DNA of 64,000 bases from contig NZ_JAJTWW010000014.1 of assembly GCF_021729135.1 (NCBI RefSeq), forward strand, positions 62,001 to 126,000, given 5' to 3'. Below are positions 34,468-42,758 of the stretch, one piece after another. The stretch is from Brevibacterium daeguense (lineage in GTDB: Bacteria; Actinomycetota; Actinomycetes; Actinomycetales; Brevibacteriaceae). Position 1 is the stretch's first letter. Each line of letters begins with the position of its first letter. The notes under the pieces are model-generated. The model was not told the origin of the DNA. It saw only the letters and a list, made by a program, of their open reading frames with translations, and searched no databases. The translations under genes were made by a program, and so were the position numbers.

Positions 34468-35774
34468 CAGAACTCCTCCGCCATCATCCGCACCGGGTCT
34501 TCCAGCAGCGTGGTGAGCAGTGCCAGGAACTGTCCCATGTCCGCACCATCGATCAGCCGGTGGTCGGCCGACACGGCAAGCGGCAGGATCGGGCGCACTG
34601 CCGGAACCCCATCGACGGGTACGACGCGATCTGCGATCCTGCCGAATCCCGCGATCGCAGATTCGGGCGGGCGGATGATCGGCGTGCCCAGCCATCCGCC
34701 GTATGATCCGAAGTTCGTGATCGTGAAGGTGCCCCCCGACATCTCCTGGCTGGTGATCGACCGCTCCCTCGCCTTGTCGGCCAGCTCCTGGGCAGCACGG
34801 GAGATCTGCACCAGGGACATCGACTCGGAGTCCTTGAGCACGGGTACGAACAGGCCCGCATCAGTGGACACCGCCAGTCCGATGCCGCGCGAGCCGAAGT
34901 AGGTGATCTGCTCGTTGCCCATGTCGAGAGAGGCGTTGAACTTGGGGCAGCGCGCGAGCGCGATGGACACCGCGCGGACCAGGAACGGCAGATAGGTGAT
35001 CTTCTCCGCCCGTCCCGTCGACTGGAGATGTTCGTTGACTGCTGCGCGAGCTGCAACCAGTTTGGTCGCGTCGACCTCGCGGAAGTCGGTGATGTGCGGG
35101 ACCTGCTGCCACGACTCCACCATGTTCTTCGCGATCTGCCTGCGCAGACCGCGGAGCGGCACCACCTCGTCCTCTCGACTCGCAGCAGCCACCCGAGGCG
35201 CCGCGGGAGCGGGTTCGGCAGGCGCCGGGCTCTCCGCTGTGCTGGTCTCGCCGCGGGCGGCGCTTTCGACGTCTTCCTTGGTGACGCGACCGGCGGGACC
35301 CGACCCGGGCACGGTCTGCAGGTCGACGCCGAGCTCCAGCGCGAGCTTGCGAGTGGCCGGTGAAGCGAGGACCCGTTGTGGACGGTCGTCCCCAGAAGCA
35401 GAGGCAGGGGCAGCCGCGGGCGCCTGCTCCGCCTCGGGCTTCTCGCCCTGGCCTGCCGGACCAGCGTTCGCGGCACCCCCGCCTGCAGGTCCGCCGTGGT
35501 CGCTGTCCGCTCTCGCACCGGGCGCTCCGTCGGTCAGCGCGATCTCGACGAAGGTGGCTCCGACTTCGATGATGTCACCCGGGTCACCGGCGAGTGACGT
35601 GATCGTGCCCGTCACCGGCGAGGGCACCTCGACGACCGACTTGTCGGTCTCCACCTCGGCGAGGACCTGGTCGGGGACGACGGGGGATCCGACCTCGACC
35701 TTCCACGAGATGATCTCCGCCTCGTCGAGTCCTTCGCCGACGTCCGGCAGCCGATATGCGAACGTGCTGCTCAT
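34467..35774 (-). CDS. 2-oxoacid dehydrogenase dihydrolipoyl acyltransferase (E2)
   Basis: The 435-residue protein has one lipoyl domain (lipoylated Lys45 in VETDKSVVEV), an Ala/Pro/Glu linker, a peripheral-subunit-binding domain (SPATRKLALELGVDLQTVPG, then GPAGRVTKEDV) and a CoA-dependent acyltransferase domain ending in ADHRLIDGADMGQF with catalytic His405 and Asp409. E2 cores transfer the acyl group to CoA. Its start overlaps the E1beta stop and its stop overlaps the E3 start. The acyl specificity (acetyl or branched-chain) cannot be settled by eye. Confidence 0.93.
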   Translation of the reverse strand: MSSTFAYRLPDVGEGLDEAEIISWKVEVGSPVVPDQVLAEVETDKSVVEVPSPVTGTITSLAGDPGDIIEVGATFVEIALTDGAPGARADSDHGGPAGGGAANAGPAGQGEKPEAEQAPAAAPASASGDDRPQRVLASPATRKLALELGVDLQTVPGSGPAGRVTKEDVESAARGETSTAESPAPAEPAPAAPRVAAASREDEVVPLRGLRRQIAKNMVESWQQVPHITDFREVDATKLVAARAAVNEHLQSTGRAEKITYLPFLVRAVSIALARCPKFNASLDMGNEQITYFGSRGIGLAVSTDAGLFVPVLKDSESMSLVQISRAAQELADKARERSITSQEMSGGTFTITNFGSYGGWLGTPIIRPPESAIAGFGRIADRVVPVDGVPAVRPILPLAVSADHRLIDGADMGQFLALLTTLLEDPVRMMAEEF

Positions 35775-36751
35775 CGAGTATTCACCGCCTTCAGGGCTGC
35801 GGCGACCACACGGTCGACCTGGGGGAGGAACGTCTCCTCGATGCCGATGTTCGGATACGGCACGTCCGGGGCGGCGACTCGGGCGACAGGTGCTTCGAGG
35901 GAGAAGAAGGCCTCCTCCTGGATGGTGGACACCACCTCTGCGCCGAAGCCTGACGTCAGCGGGGCCTCGTGGACGACCACGGCGCGTCCGGTGCCGGCGA
36001 CTGCGTCGCGGATCCCATCGACGTCCAGGGGGACCAGTGTCCGCAGATCGACAACCTGGGCGGAGACCCCCTGCTCTGCGAGCCTGTCAGCGGCCTTTTC
36101 GGCGAGCTGCACGGCCGCGCTCCATGCGAAGAGGGTCACGTCCGTCCCCTCACGCGCGACTCGCAGCTCGCCGAAGGGAATCGCGTAGTCGTCGTCGGGC
36201 ACCTCGCCCTTGACCAGCCGGTAACCCTTCAGCGGTTCGCAGAACAGCACTGGATCCTCGCCTCGGACGGCCGTGGTCAGGAGTCCCTTCGCCTCCGCGG
36301 GTGTGGAGGGCATGACCACCCGAAGCCCGGGCACGTTGGTGAACTGGGATTCGATCGCATCGGAGTGCAATTCCGGTGCTCGCACTCCGCCTCCGAAGGG
36401 CGCCCGGATTGTGACGGGGGTCGCGTACCGGCCCTGTGAGCGGTACCGGAACCGCGCCAGCTGCGGCACGATCTGGTGATAGGCCTGCTGGGTGAAGCCG
36501 AGGAACTGGATCTCCGCGATGGGATTCATTCCCGACAGTGAGAGGCCGATCGCCGATCCGACGATCGACGCTTCCGCCAGGGGCATGTCGACGATCCGGT
36601 GCTCGCCGAACTCCGCCTGCAGGCCTTCGGTGGCACGGAAGACGCCTCCGAGCTTTCCGACGTCCTGTCCGAGCACCATGACCTTGTCGTCACGGAGCAT
36701 CTCCTGGCGGATCGTCGAGCGGATAGCCTCGATCATGGTCATCACCGTCAT
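35771..36751 (-). CDS. 2-oxoacid dehydrogenase E1 component, beta subunit
   Basis: ATG 36751 overlaps the E1alpha stop (ATGACGG); 326 residues, the normal size. Family signatures are GQDVGKLGGVFRAT, the TPP-activating glutamate region MPLAEASIVGSAIGLSLSG, the potassium-site loop and HSDAIESQFTNVPGLRVVMPS. Together with the alpha subunit it decarboxylates the 2-oxoacid and acylates the lipoyl arm. The same fold serves pyruvate, branched-chain and acetoin dehydrogenases. Confidence 0.92.
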   Translation of the reverse strand: MTVMTMIEAIRSTIRQEMLRDDKVMVLGQDVGKLGGVFRATEGLQAEFGEHRIVDMPLAEASIVGSAIGLSLSGMNPIAEIQFLGFTQQAYHQIVPQLARFRYRSQGRYATPVTIRAPFGGGVRAPELHSDAIESQFTNVPGLRVVMPSTPAEAKGLLTTAVRGEDPVLFCEPLKGYRLVKGEVPDDDYAIPFGELRVAREGTDVTLFAWSAAVQLAEKAADRLAEQGVSAQVVDLRTLVPLDVDGIRDAVAGTGRAVVVHEAPLTSGFGAEVVSTIQEEAFFSLEAPVARVAAPDVPYPNIGIEETFLPQVDRVVAAALKAVNTR

Positions 36752-37794
36752 CGGTCTGCACCTTTCAGAATGTCGTCGCGCTGTCTGCACAGCCGGGGAT
36801 CCATCTGCGAGTACACGTGTTGGAACAGTGACTCGGCCGGAGGCGGGCCGACTTCGTCGAGTGCCTCCACGGCGCGATCCACCTCGGCGCGGTTGCGCGC
36901 TTCGATGTCGGCGACAGCGTCATCCGTGATGGCGCCCTGCTGCTTGAGGTAGGAGATGACGCGCGGGATCGGGTCGAGTTCCTCCCAGGTGAGCTTCTCC
37001 TCGGTGTCGACATACTTCGTGGGGTCATCCGCCGTGTTGTGAGCGCCGAGTCGGTAGGTCTGAGTCTCGATCAGGGTCGGGCCGCCACCGCTCTGTGCCC
37101 GATCCACCGCTTCGGCCGCCGCCTGGTGCACCGCGAACAGATCGTTGCCGTCGACGAGAATCGACGGAACACCGTATCCGGGTCCGCGAGCCGCGAAGGA
37201 CTCTGCAGCAGTCTGCTTGGAGCGCGGTGTGGAGATCGCCCAGCCGTTGTTCTGCAGGACGAACACGACCGGGGCCTTCATCACGCCGGCCAGGTTGAGC
37301 GCCTCGTGGAAGTCGCCCTCGGAGGAACCGCCGTCGCCGATGAACGTCATGACGACGCCGGGATCGTTCTGCAGCTTCAGCCCCCATGCCAAGCCAACGG
37401 CGTGCGGAAGCTGAGCCGCCAGCCCGATCTGCGGCGGCAGCACCTTCACGCCCTCGGGGATTCGGCCGGCAATCGAATTGCCTTTCCAGTAGGACAGGAA
37501 GCCCTCAATGGTCACGCCATGCCGAAGAAGCGCCGGCAGCTCGCGGTACTGGGGGACGATCCAATCCCTTGCGGGGTCCAGGGCCAAGCAACTGCCGATG
37601 ACGGAGGCCTCTTGTCCACGGACGGCGGAGTACGTGCCCATGCGCCCTTGGCGCTGGAGGCTGAATGCTCTTTCGTCGACGTGCTTCGAGAGCAGCATCC
37701 GTTCGAGTGCCTCGACCGTCTGTTCGATGTCGAGGGTGGGGCACTGACCGTCAAGCAGCTTGCCGTGGGGGTCGAGTATTTCTCTGCGTTTCAT
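36748..37794 (-). CDS. 2-oxoacid dehydrogenase E1 component, alpha subunit
   Basis: The 348-residue protein has the TPP-binding motif GDGGSSEGDFHEALNLA followed by VVFVLQNNGWAIST, and the phosphorylation-loop-like YRLGAHNTADDPTKY. The N-terminal RMGTYSAVRGQEA and VPQYRELPALLRHG stretches resemble pyruvate/branched-chain E1alpha of Gram-positives more than acetoin AcoA. It starts the four-gene enzyme complex set and lies 86 bp downstream of the TRAP dctM stop, so uptake and oxidation are probably co-expressed. Confidence 0.9.
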   Translation of the reverse strand: MKRREILDPHGKLLDGQCPTLDIEQTVEALERMLLSKHVDERAFSLQRQGRMGTYSAVRGQEASVIGSCLALDPARDWIVPQYRELPALLRHGVTIEGFLSYWKGNSIAGRIPEGVKVLPPQIGLAAQLPHAVGLAWGLKLQNDPGVVMTFIGDGGSSEGDFHEALNLAGVMKAPVVFVLQNNGWAISTPRSKQTAAESFAARGPGYGVPSILVDGNDLFAVHQAAAEAVDRAQSGGGPTLIETQTYRLGAHNTADDPTKYVDTEEKLTWEELDPIPRVISYLKQQGAITDDAVADIEARNRAEVDRAVEALDEVGPPPAESLFQHVYSQMDPRLCRQRDDILKGADR

Positions 37795-37880
37795 TGATTA
37801 CTGCTCCCTTGCAGACGAAGAAGGTGGGGTGTTGTGGCAGCGGGACGAAGACGTGAGGTGGACTTGGCGCGCACTGCTCG

Positions 37881-39344
37881 TCAGCCGCGGATCAGGTTGG
37901 GCAGCCAGGTCACCAGCTCGGGGAAGGTGAAGAGGATGAGAACGATCACGATCTCCATGGGGATGAACCAGATGATTCCCCTGAACGCGTCCTCCAACGT
38001 CACCCCCTTGGTGCCGGCGAGCACGAACACATTCATCCCGACCGGGGGAGTGATGAGACCGAGCTCGACGAGCTTGATCATGAGGATTCCGAACCAGATG
38101 CCGTCGAAGCCCAACCCTGTGACCACCGGGTAGGCAAGCGGCACCACGATGAGCAGGATGGACAGCGAATCTAGGAACATGCCCAGAGGAATCATGAGCG
38201 CCAACAGCAGCAGGACCACGAGGTGCGGTGGCGGATCGAGGCCGATCACCCACGCTGCGAACTCTCGGGGAGCCCCGGCACTCACGAGGAAGAAGGTGAA
38301 GATGCTCGCCCCGATGAGGATCGCGAAGATGAAGCTCGACACGGAGGCCGCTTCGGCGAAGGAGTCCCGGATCGTCCGGAGCAGTTCTCGTCTTCCCAGC
38401 TTGAAACCGTCAAGCAGCAGCATGATGAGGGCTACGGTTGCACCGATCGCAGCGGATTCGGTGGCGGTCAGGATTCCGGTGTAGATGCCGCCGATCACCA
38501 CTGTGAAGAGGATGGCGATCTTGAACGCCCCTGCATAGCCCTTGCGCTTCTGGGCCAGCTGATCGAAGAGCTGGTCATCGGCGTCGAGTTGATGCTCGTT
38601 GTCGGTTCCGGCCGAGGTGGCGGGATCTCCGGGTGCCGTCCCTCGGGATGAGCCTGCGGCGGCACCTACCATCGCCGGGACACGCGCGGCTCGCTGTTCT
38701 CTTGGTGGCAGTCCGACGAGTTCCGGCTTGAGCATTGCCCGTCCGATGATGAGGATGCCGAAGACAATGACAGTGATGATGCCCGGGATGATGCCGGCCG
38801 TCAGCATCCTGCCCACTGATTCTCCGGTCAGCAGGGCATAGACCACCAGGACGATGCTCGGCGGAATCAGGAAGCTCAGGGTGCCGCCGGCCGCGACTAC
38901 TCCGGCGGCGAAAGAGGTGCTGTATCCGTACTTCTGCATCTGCCCGATGGACATACGCCCGATAGTGGCAGTGGTGGCCACGCTCGACCCCGACACCGCC
39001 CCGAACGCTGCACATGCGAAGAGTGAAGCCAGTGCCAGGCCGCCGGGAAAGCGATGGAGCAGCCTGTGACCAAGGACGAATACGTCCTCAGCGATCCGGG
39101 CTTTCTCCGCCAGCACACCCATCAGCACGAACATCGGGATGATGACCAGTGTCACCTTCGCGGTCGACTGGTAGGGAAGGTTTCCGAGAGTCGAGGCTGC
39201 GATGTCGGAGCCGGAGAGTACGAACAGGCCGAGCGAACCGGATGTCGCCAGTGCGAAGGCGACGGGGATGCCAGTGGCCAAGAGGGCCAGCAGGATGAGG
39301 ACTGCTCCCGCTATCACTATGAGGACGATTGGTTCCATGGTCAC
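37881..39344 (-). CDS. dctM: TRAP transporter large permease (DctM)
   Basis: The 487-residue protein has about 12 hydrophobic segments and DctM hallmarks: GIPVAFALATSGSLGLF, VIIPMFVLMGVLAEKARIAED, FGAVSGSSVATTATIGRM and LSFLIPPSIVLVVYAL, with the repeat partner LITPPVGMNVFVLAG. A cytoplasmic loop of about 70 residues between halves (PREQRAARVPAM onward) is Gly/Ala/Asp-rich and longer than usual. It is the ion-coupled channel of the transporter, and its start overlaps the DctQ stop. Confidence 0.92.
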   Translation of the reverse strand: MTMEPIVLIVIAGAVLILLALLATGIPVAFALATSGSLGLFVLSGSDIAASTLGNLPYQSTAKVTLVIIPMFVLMGVLAEKARIAEDVFVLGHRLLHRFPGGLALASLFACAAFGAVSGSSVATTATIGRMSIGQMQKYGYSTSFAAGVVAAGGTLSFLIPPSIVLVVYALLTGESVGRMLTAGIIPGIITVIVFGILIIGRAMLKPELVGLPPREQRAARVPAMVGAAAGSSRGTAPGDPATSAGTDNEHQLDADDQLFDQLAQKRKGYAGAFKIAILFTVVIGGIYTGILTATESAAIGATVALIMLLLDGFKLGRRELLRTIRDSFAEAASVSSFIFAILIGASIFTFFLVSAGAPREFAAWVIGLDPPPHLVVLLLLALMIPLGMFLDSLSILLIVVPLAYPVVTGLGFDGIWFGILMIKLVELGLITPPVGMNVFVLAGTKGVTLEDAFRGIIWFIPMEIVIVLILFTFPELVTWLPNLIRG

Positions 39345-39886
39345 AGCCCCTGTGGCGGTTGAAGTTCGAGCTCGGCCTCGGTCTCCGGGTCGCCCGAAGC
39401 GGTGGAGTCACCGGCGACGACCCGTCCCATGGTCACCAGGCACTCGAGAATCAGCGCGAGCAGACCGAGGGGAATCGCCAGTTTCGCGGGCCACACGGGC
39501 ACCTTGATGATTCCGTACCGGAACTCGTTGACGGCGATCGAGTGCATAGCGGTGCCGACGGTCTCGAAGGTCATCCAGACCAGAATGACGATGCCGATCG
39601 TCAGTCCGGTGACCTGCACGATCTTGGCTGCCCTCGGCTTGAGCCTCATGAGGACGAGATCGACGCCCACGTGGGCGCCGGTCCTCATGGCGTAGGCCAG
39701 GCCGAAGTACACTGCGACGACGAGGAACACCTCGCTGAACTCAGCGGTGCCAGGAATCGATGAACCGGTGAAGAACCGCTTGATAACGTCGGCTGTCGTC
39801 ATGATCATGATGACGGCGATCACGCTGGCGGCCAGAACCGCGAGAGTCAGTGATACGGACTTGGAAACTCTGTCGAGAGTCTGCAT
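39341..39886 (-). CDS. dctQ: TRAP transporter small permease (DctQ)
   Basis: ATG 39886 follows AGAGGGAGAG and gives 181 residues. Four membrane helices are visible, with the DctQ pattern VIKRFFTGSSIPGTAEFSEV in the first loop and YAMRTGAHVGVDLVL after helix 2. It is the adaptor between the binding protein and DctM. The order dctP-dctQ-dctM is canonical. Confidence 0.9.
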   Translation of the reverse strand: MQTLDRVSKSVSLTLAVLAASVIAVIMIMTTADVIKRFFTGSSIPGTAEFSEVFLVVAVYFGLAYAMRTGAHVGVDLVLMRLKPRAAKIVQVTGLTIGIVILVWMTFETVGTAMHSIAVNEFRYGIIKVPVWPAKLAIPLGLLALILECLVTMGRVVAGDSTASGDPETEAELELQPPQGL

Positions 39887-39933
39887 GTTCTCTCCCTCTG
39901 GAGAATTCGCTGCGCTGGGGCGACCCGTTGGGC

Positions 39934-41037
39934 TCAACCCGCCTGTTCGATGCAGGGGCGGACGGACAGGTCCTTCTCGGACTCCGCCTCGTACTTCTCA
40001 ATGCCCGCCTGCAGCGCTTCGAGGAAGTTGTCGACGTCGCCTTCTTCGACTCCGGCCTTCACGGCCTCCGACTTCCAGGACTCGATGAGCGAGTCGCCGA
40101 CCGTGTCCTTGAACTTCTTGATCTCGTCGTCAGGCAGAGCCGCAGGCGTGCCGCCGGCTTCGAGGAACGTTCCGCAGAGGCTCTCGAGATCATCGGCGAC
40201 CATCTGAGCCGCTGAATCCGCGAACGTGCGCGAATTCTCGTCCAGCGCCGTGCGCTGCTCGTCGGTCAAAGCGTCCCAGTCACCCTTGTTCATCAAGATC
40301 GCGCCGACGCTGTAGACCCCGGTTCCGGGATCGATGGCCACCGGGGCGACTTCGTGGAGGCTGTTGGAGACCGCGATATCGAACGGGTAGGACGTGTATC
40401 CGTCGATGACTCCCTGCTCCATGGACTGGTAGATCTCACCGGCCGGCATCGACACCGGGTTTGCGCCGACCTCGGACATCGCGTTGGACAGCAGTCCGAC
40501 CGACCGGATCTTCTTCCCCTTGAAGTCGTCGAGGCTGTTCATCTCGTCCTTGGCGCCGAGGATGGTGGTCGCCACTGGCACGAAGGTGATGAGTTCGACC
40601 CCGGCCTTCTCGTATTCGGCCTTGAGCTGCTCGCTGTTGTCGTATACCTCGTTGAGTGCAGTGGTGTGAGCCCACGGGTCCTGGGACATGAACGGAACAC
40701 TGGCCACGTTCGTCAGCGGAAGCTCGCCGGGGTAGTAGAAGGGGTTGATGATGCCCATGTTGGCTCGACCGTCGGCGATGCCGGGCAGGATGTCGGATGC
40801 ACCGAGCAGTGATTCCTGATGGAAGACTTCGACCTGAGCGATTTCCTGCTCCTCGATGAAGTCTGCGACTTCCACGACGGCGCGGCTGAACGAATTCTGC
40901 TCGGGCATGTAATTCGCGCCCTGCCACGCTGCGAGTTCCCCCTCCGCGGCACCGCTGACGCCTCCGCACGCGGTCAGGGACAATGCCAGGCCCGCTGCGG
41001 CGGCTGCTCCGACGGCTGTTCTTACTCGATTGCTCAT
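39934..41037 (-). CDS. dctP: TRAP transporter substrate-binding lipoprotein (DctP)
   Basis: ATG 41037 follows AAAGGAG. The 367-residue protein starts with a short signal and lipobox SLTAC (Cys24). The mature part fits the DctP fold: GASDILPGIADGRANMGIINP near the first lobe and GKKIRSVGLLSNAMSEVGANPVSMPAGEIYQ region with the family Arg that binds the ligand carboxylate, then QGVIDGYTSYPFDIA. It delivers an organic acid to DctQM. A candidate promoter with TTGACT and a GACTCAGAGTC palindrome is upstream. Confidence 0.9.
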   Translation of the reverse strand: MSNRVRTAVGAAAAAGLALSLTACGGVSGAAEGELAAWQGANYMPEQNSFSRAVVEVADFIEEQEIAQVEVFHQESLLGASDILPGIADGRANMGIINPFYYPGELPLTNVASVPFMSQDPWAHTTALNEVYDNSEQLKAEYEKAGVELITFVPVATTILGAKDEMNSLDDFKGKKIRSVGLLSNAMSEVGANPVSMPAGEIYQSMEQGVIDGYTSYPFDIAVSNSLHEVAPVAIDPGTGVYSVGAILMNKGDWDALTDEQRTALDENSRTFADSAAQMVADDLESLCGTFLEAGGTPAALPDDEIKKFKDTVGDSLIESWKSEAVKAGVEEGDVDNFLEALQAGIEKYEAESEKDLSVRPCIEQAG

Positions 41038-41176
41038 GAAAATCTCCTTTGATCTCCAGAATTCGGCTGGAACGAGCGCTCCGGCCAGCGGGCCAGGCTA
41101 ATCGCTCATTGACAAGCGAAAAGCGTCTCACACGCGTCATATGCATCTCGTTCTCGTTCGAAAGTAGTCAAATGTA

Positions 41177-41220
41177 GACTCAGAGTCAAGAAGCACTTGG
41201 CAAACTACAATTCGGTTTGC
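41177..41220. promoter_or_regulatory. Candidate operators/promoter of the leftward TRAP-dehydrogenase operon
   Basis: In the 380-bp gene-free gap between dctP and fic there is a perfect GACTCAGAGTC palindrome (41177-41187) and an inverted repeat GCAAAC (41200-41205) / GTTTGC (41215-41220). On the minus strand a TTGACT hexamer overlaps the palindrome, 17 bp ahead of TACTTT. The Lrp/AsnC protein at the operon end is a possible binder. The promoter call is tentative. Confidence 0.4.
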
Positions 41221-41376
41221 GGACAGATGGGCGTACTCCGACGTCGTACGGACAAGGGGGCCAACTTCTCTGGTTGCTCGTCTATTGACGTCCCAGTTCA
41301 TGTGCCTTTCAGGGGCGGCCTCGGGTGCTGGGAAGAGTGGTCGGCGGACGGAGATCAGCGGGGATTGCAGTAGCCG

Positions 41377-41406
41377 TACCAACATTTATGGCCGTAAATG
41401 TTGGTA
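41377..41406. promoter_or_regulatory. Perfect inverted repeat just upstream of fic
   Basis: TACCAACATTTA (41377-41388) and TAAATGTTGGTA (41395-41406) are perfect 12-bp arms around a 6-bp centre. The repeat ends 11 bp before the chosen fic start, where it would block transcription or translation initiation. It is the most A+T-rich stretch around. Confidence 0.7.
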
Positions 41407-41417
41407 TCATTGGGGAC

Positions 41418-42659
41418 ATGCCAACGCTGAGCTCGGACGGCGGTTCGCCCATCCCGGTCGAAGCCGTCTCCTGGGAGTCCTACTCGTGGGAACCGCGGTT
41501 CCCACAGGTGTACTTCCGCGCCGAGGTGAAGCGGCAGACCGGACCCTACGAGGCCTCGGTTCCGCCATCGATCGCGATGCAGGAGTTCATGATCTCCGCC
41601 TCCGACATCGCCGATGTCGAGGATGCGACGCGGGCGCTCGTCGCGTTCGATTCCCACGCACGCGCAACTCTGGGAGCGGGCAGCGCCGCTTTGAGCCCGA
41701 TGTCGGCGATTCTTCTGCGCACCGAGAGCGCCTCGAGTTCACAGATCGAGCGGTTGACAACGAGTGCGCGGCAGCTGGCACTCGCCGAGATCGAGGCGGG
41801 CGCGACTGCGAACGCGAACACCGTTCTCGGAAACGTCCGCGCCATGGAAGCAGCCGTGAGGCTGTCCGATGACATCAGCGTCCACTCTGTGCTGGCGATG
41901 CACCGCGAGCTGATGCGCTCTCAACACGGCATGAAAGGCGAGGCCGGTCGGTTCCGGAACGAACAGGTGTGGATCGGGCCGGGAGATGCTGGGCCGCGCA
42001 CCGCCGACTTCGTCCCGCCGCACCACGAGCGAGTCGAAACCGGAGTCACCGATGTACTCGAGTTCGCTCGGAGAGACGATCTGCCGGTCCTCGTCCAAGT
42101 CGCAGTCGCTCACGCCCAGTTCGAGACGATGCATCCGTTCTCGGACGGCAACGGCCGGACGGGTCGTGCGTTGGCACAGTCGATGATCCGAAACAAGGGC
42201 TTGGTCACCAGCGGCACGGTCCCGATCTCCGCCGGTCTGCTGGTGAGTACCGATCGATATTTCTCCGCGCTGGGCGACTACCGCAATGGGGATGGAGGGC
42301 CGATCATCCGGCGCTTTGCGGAAGCTGCACGCGTCGCGGCCGTCACCGGAAAGAAACTCGTCAACGAGCTCTTCTCCGCGCTCGCCGATTCGAACGAGCT
42401 GCTCCACGGCATACGCTCAGACGCCACTGCCCGGAAGCTGCTTCCGCATCTCATCGCCCAACCCGTCATCAATACGAACTACCTGGTGTCGGTGCTCGGC
42501 GTCGGAGAGATGGCGGCGCTGCGAGCTCTGGACACGCTGACCGACCGTGGTGTCCTCGTGGAGAAGACCGGTCGCCTGCGCGACCGCGTCTGGGAGCACC
42601 CCGGCATCCTGGATGTGCTCGATGACTACGCCGAGGCAATCCGACGAATGGCTCGCTGA
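41418..42659 (+). CDS. Fic family protein (putative AMP transferase, class II-like)
   Basis: ATG 41418, behind GGGGA and directly after the palindrome, gives 413 residues; upstream codons would run through the operator. The catalytic motif HPFSDGNGRTGR begins at H239 and is complete, so adenylylation or a related NMP transfer is expected. A helix before the core carries S107-S-Q-I-E111-R112, matching the class II inhibitory motif [S/T]xxxE[G/N] except for Arg at the last place. The C-terminal ~100 residues look like a winged helix (LVSVLGVGEMAALRALDTLT), usual in autoregulated Fic proteins. No antitoxin gene is adjacent. It may be an orphan regulated toxin or a host modifier. Confidence 0.88.
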   Translation: MPTLSSDGGSPIPVEAVSWESYSWEPRFPQVYFRAEVKRQTGPYEASVPPSIAMQEFMISASDIADVEDATRALVAFDSHARATLGAGSAALSPMSAILLRTESASSSQIERLTTSARQLALAEIEAGATANANTVLGNVRAMEAAVRLSDDISVHSVLAMHRELMRSQHGMKGEAGRFRNEQVWIGPGDAGPRTADFVPPHHERVETGVTDVLEFARRDDLPVLVQVAVAHAQFETMHPFSDGNGRTGRALAQSMIRNKGLVTSGTVPISAGLLVSTDRYFSALGDYRNGDGGPIIRRFAEAARVAAVTGKKLVNELFSALADSNELLHGIRSDATARKLLPHLIAQPVINTNYLVSVLGVGEMAALRALDTLTDRGVLVEKTGRLRDRVWEHPGILDVLDDYAEAIRRMAR

Positions 42660-42674
42660 TCCTCCGGGAAAGCG

Positions 42675-42714
42675 CCGAGGCGCCCGCCGGCAGGAGCCGG
42701 CGGACGCCTCGGCG
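42675..42714. terminator. Long GC-rich hairpin between fic and permease genes
   Basis: An 18-bp stem with a single mismatch (42675-42692 against 42697-42714) closes an AGGA loop between convergent genes. The arms carry GCCGAGGCG/CGCCTCGGC, a core shared with the hairpin at 60553-60590. Confidence 0.75.
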
Positions 42715-42758
42715 GACAGCAGCCGGGAGCAGAGGGCGCCTCGGCGACTGATGGAGCG

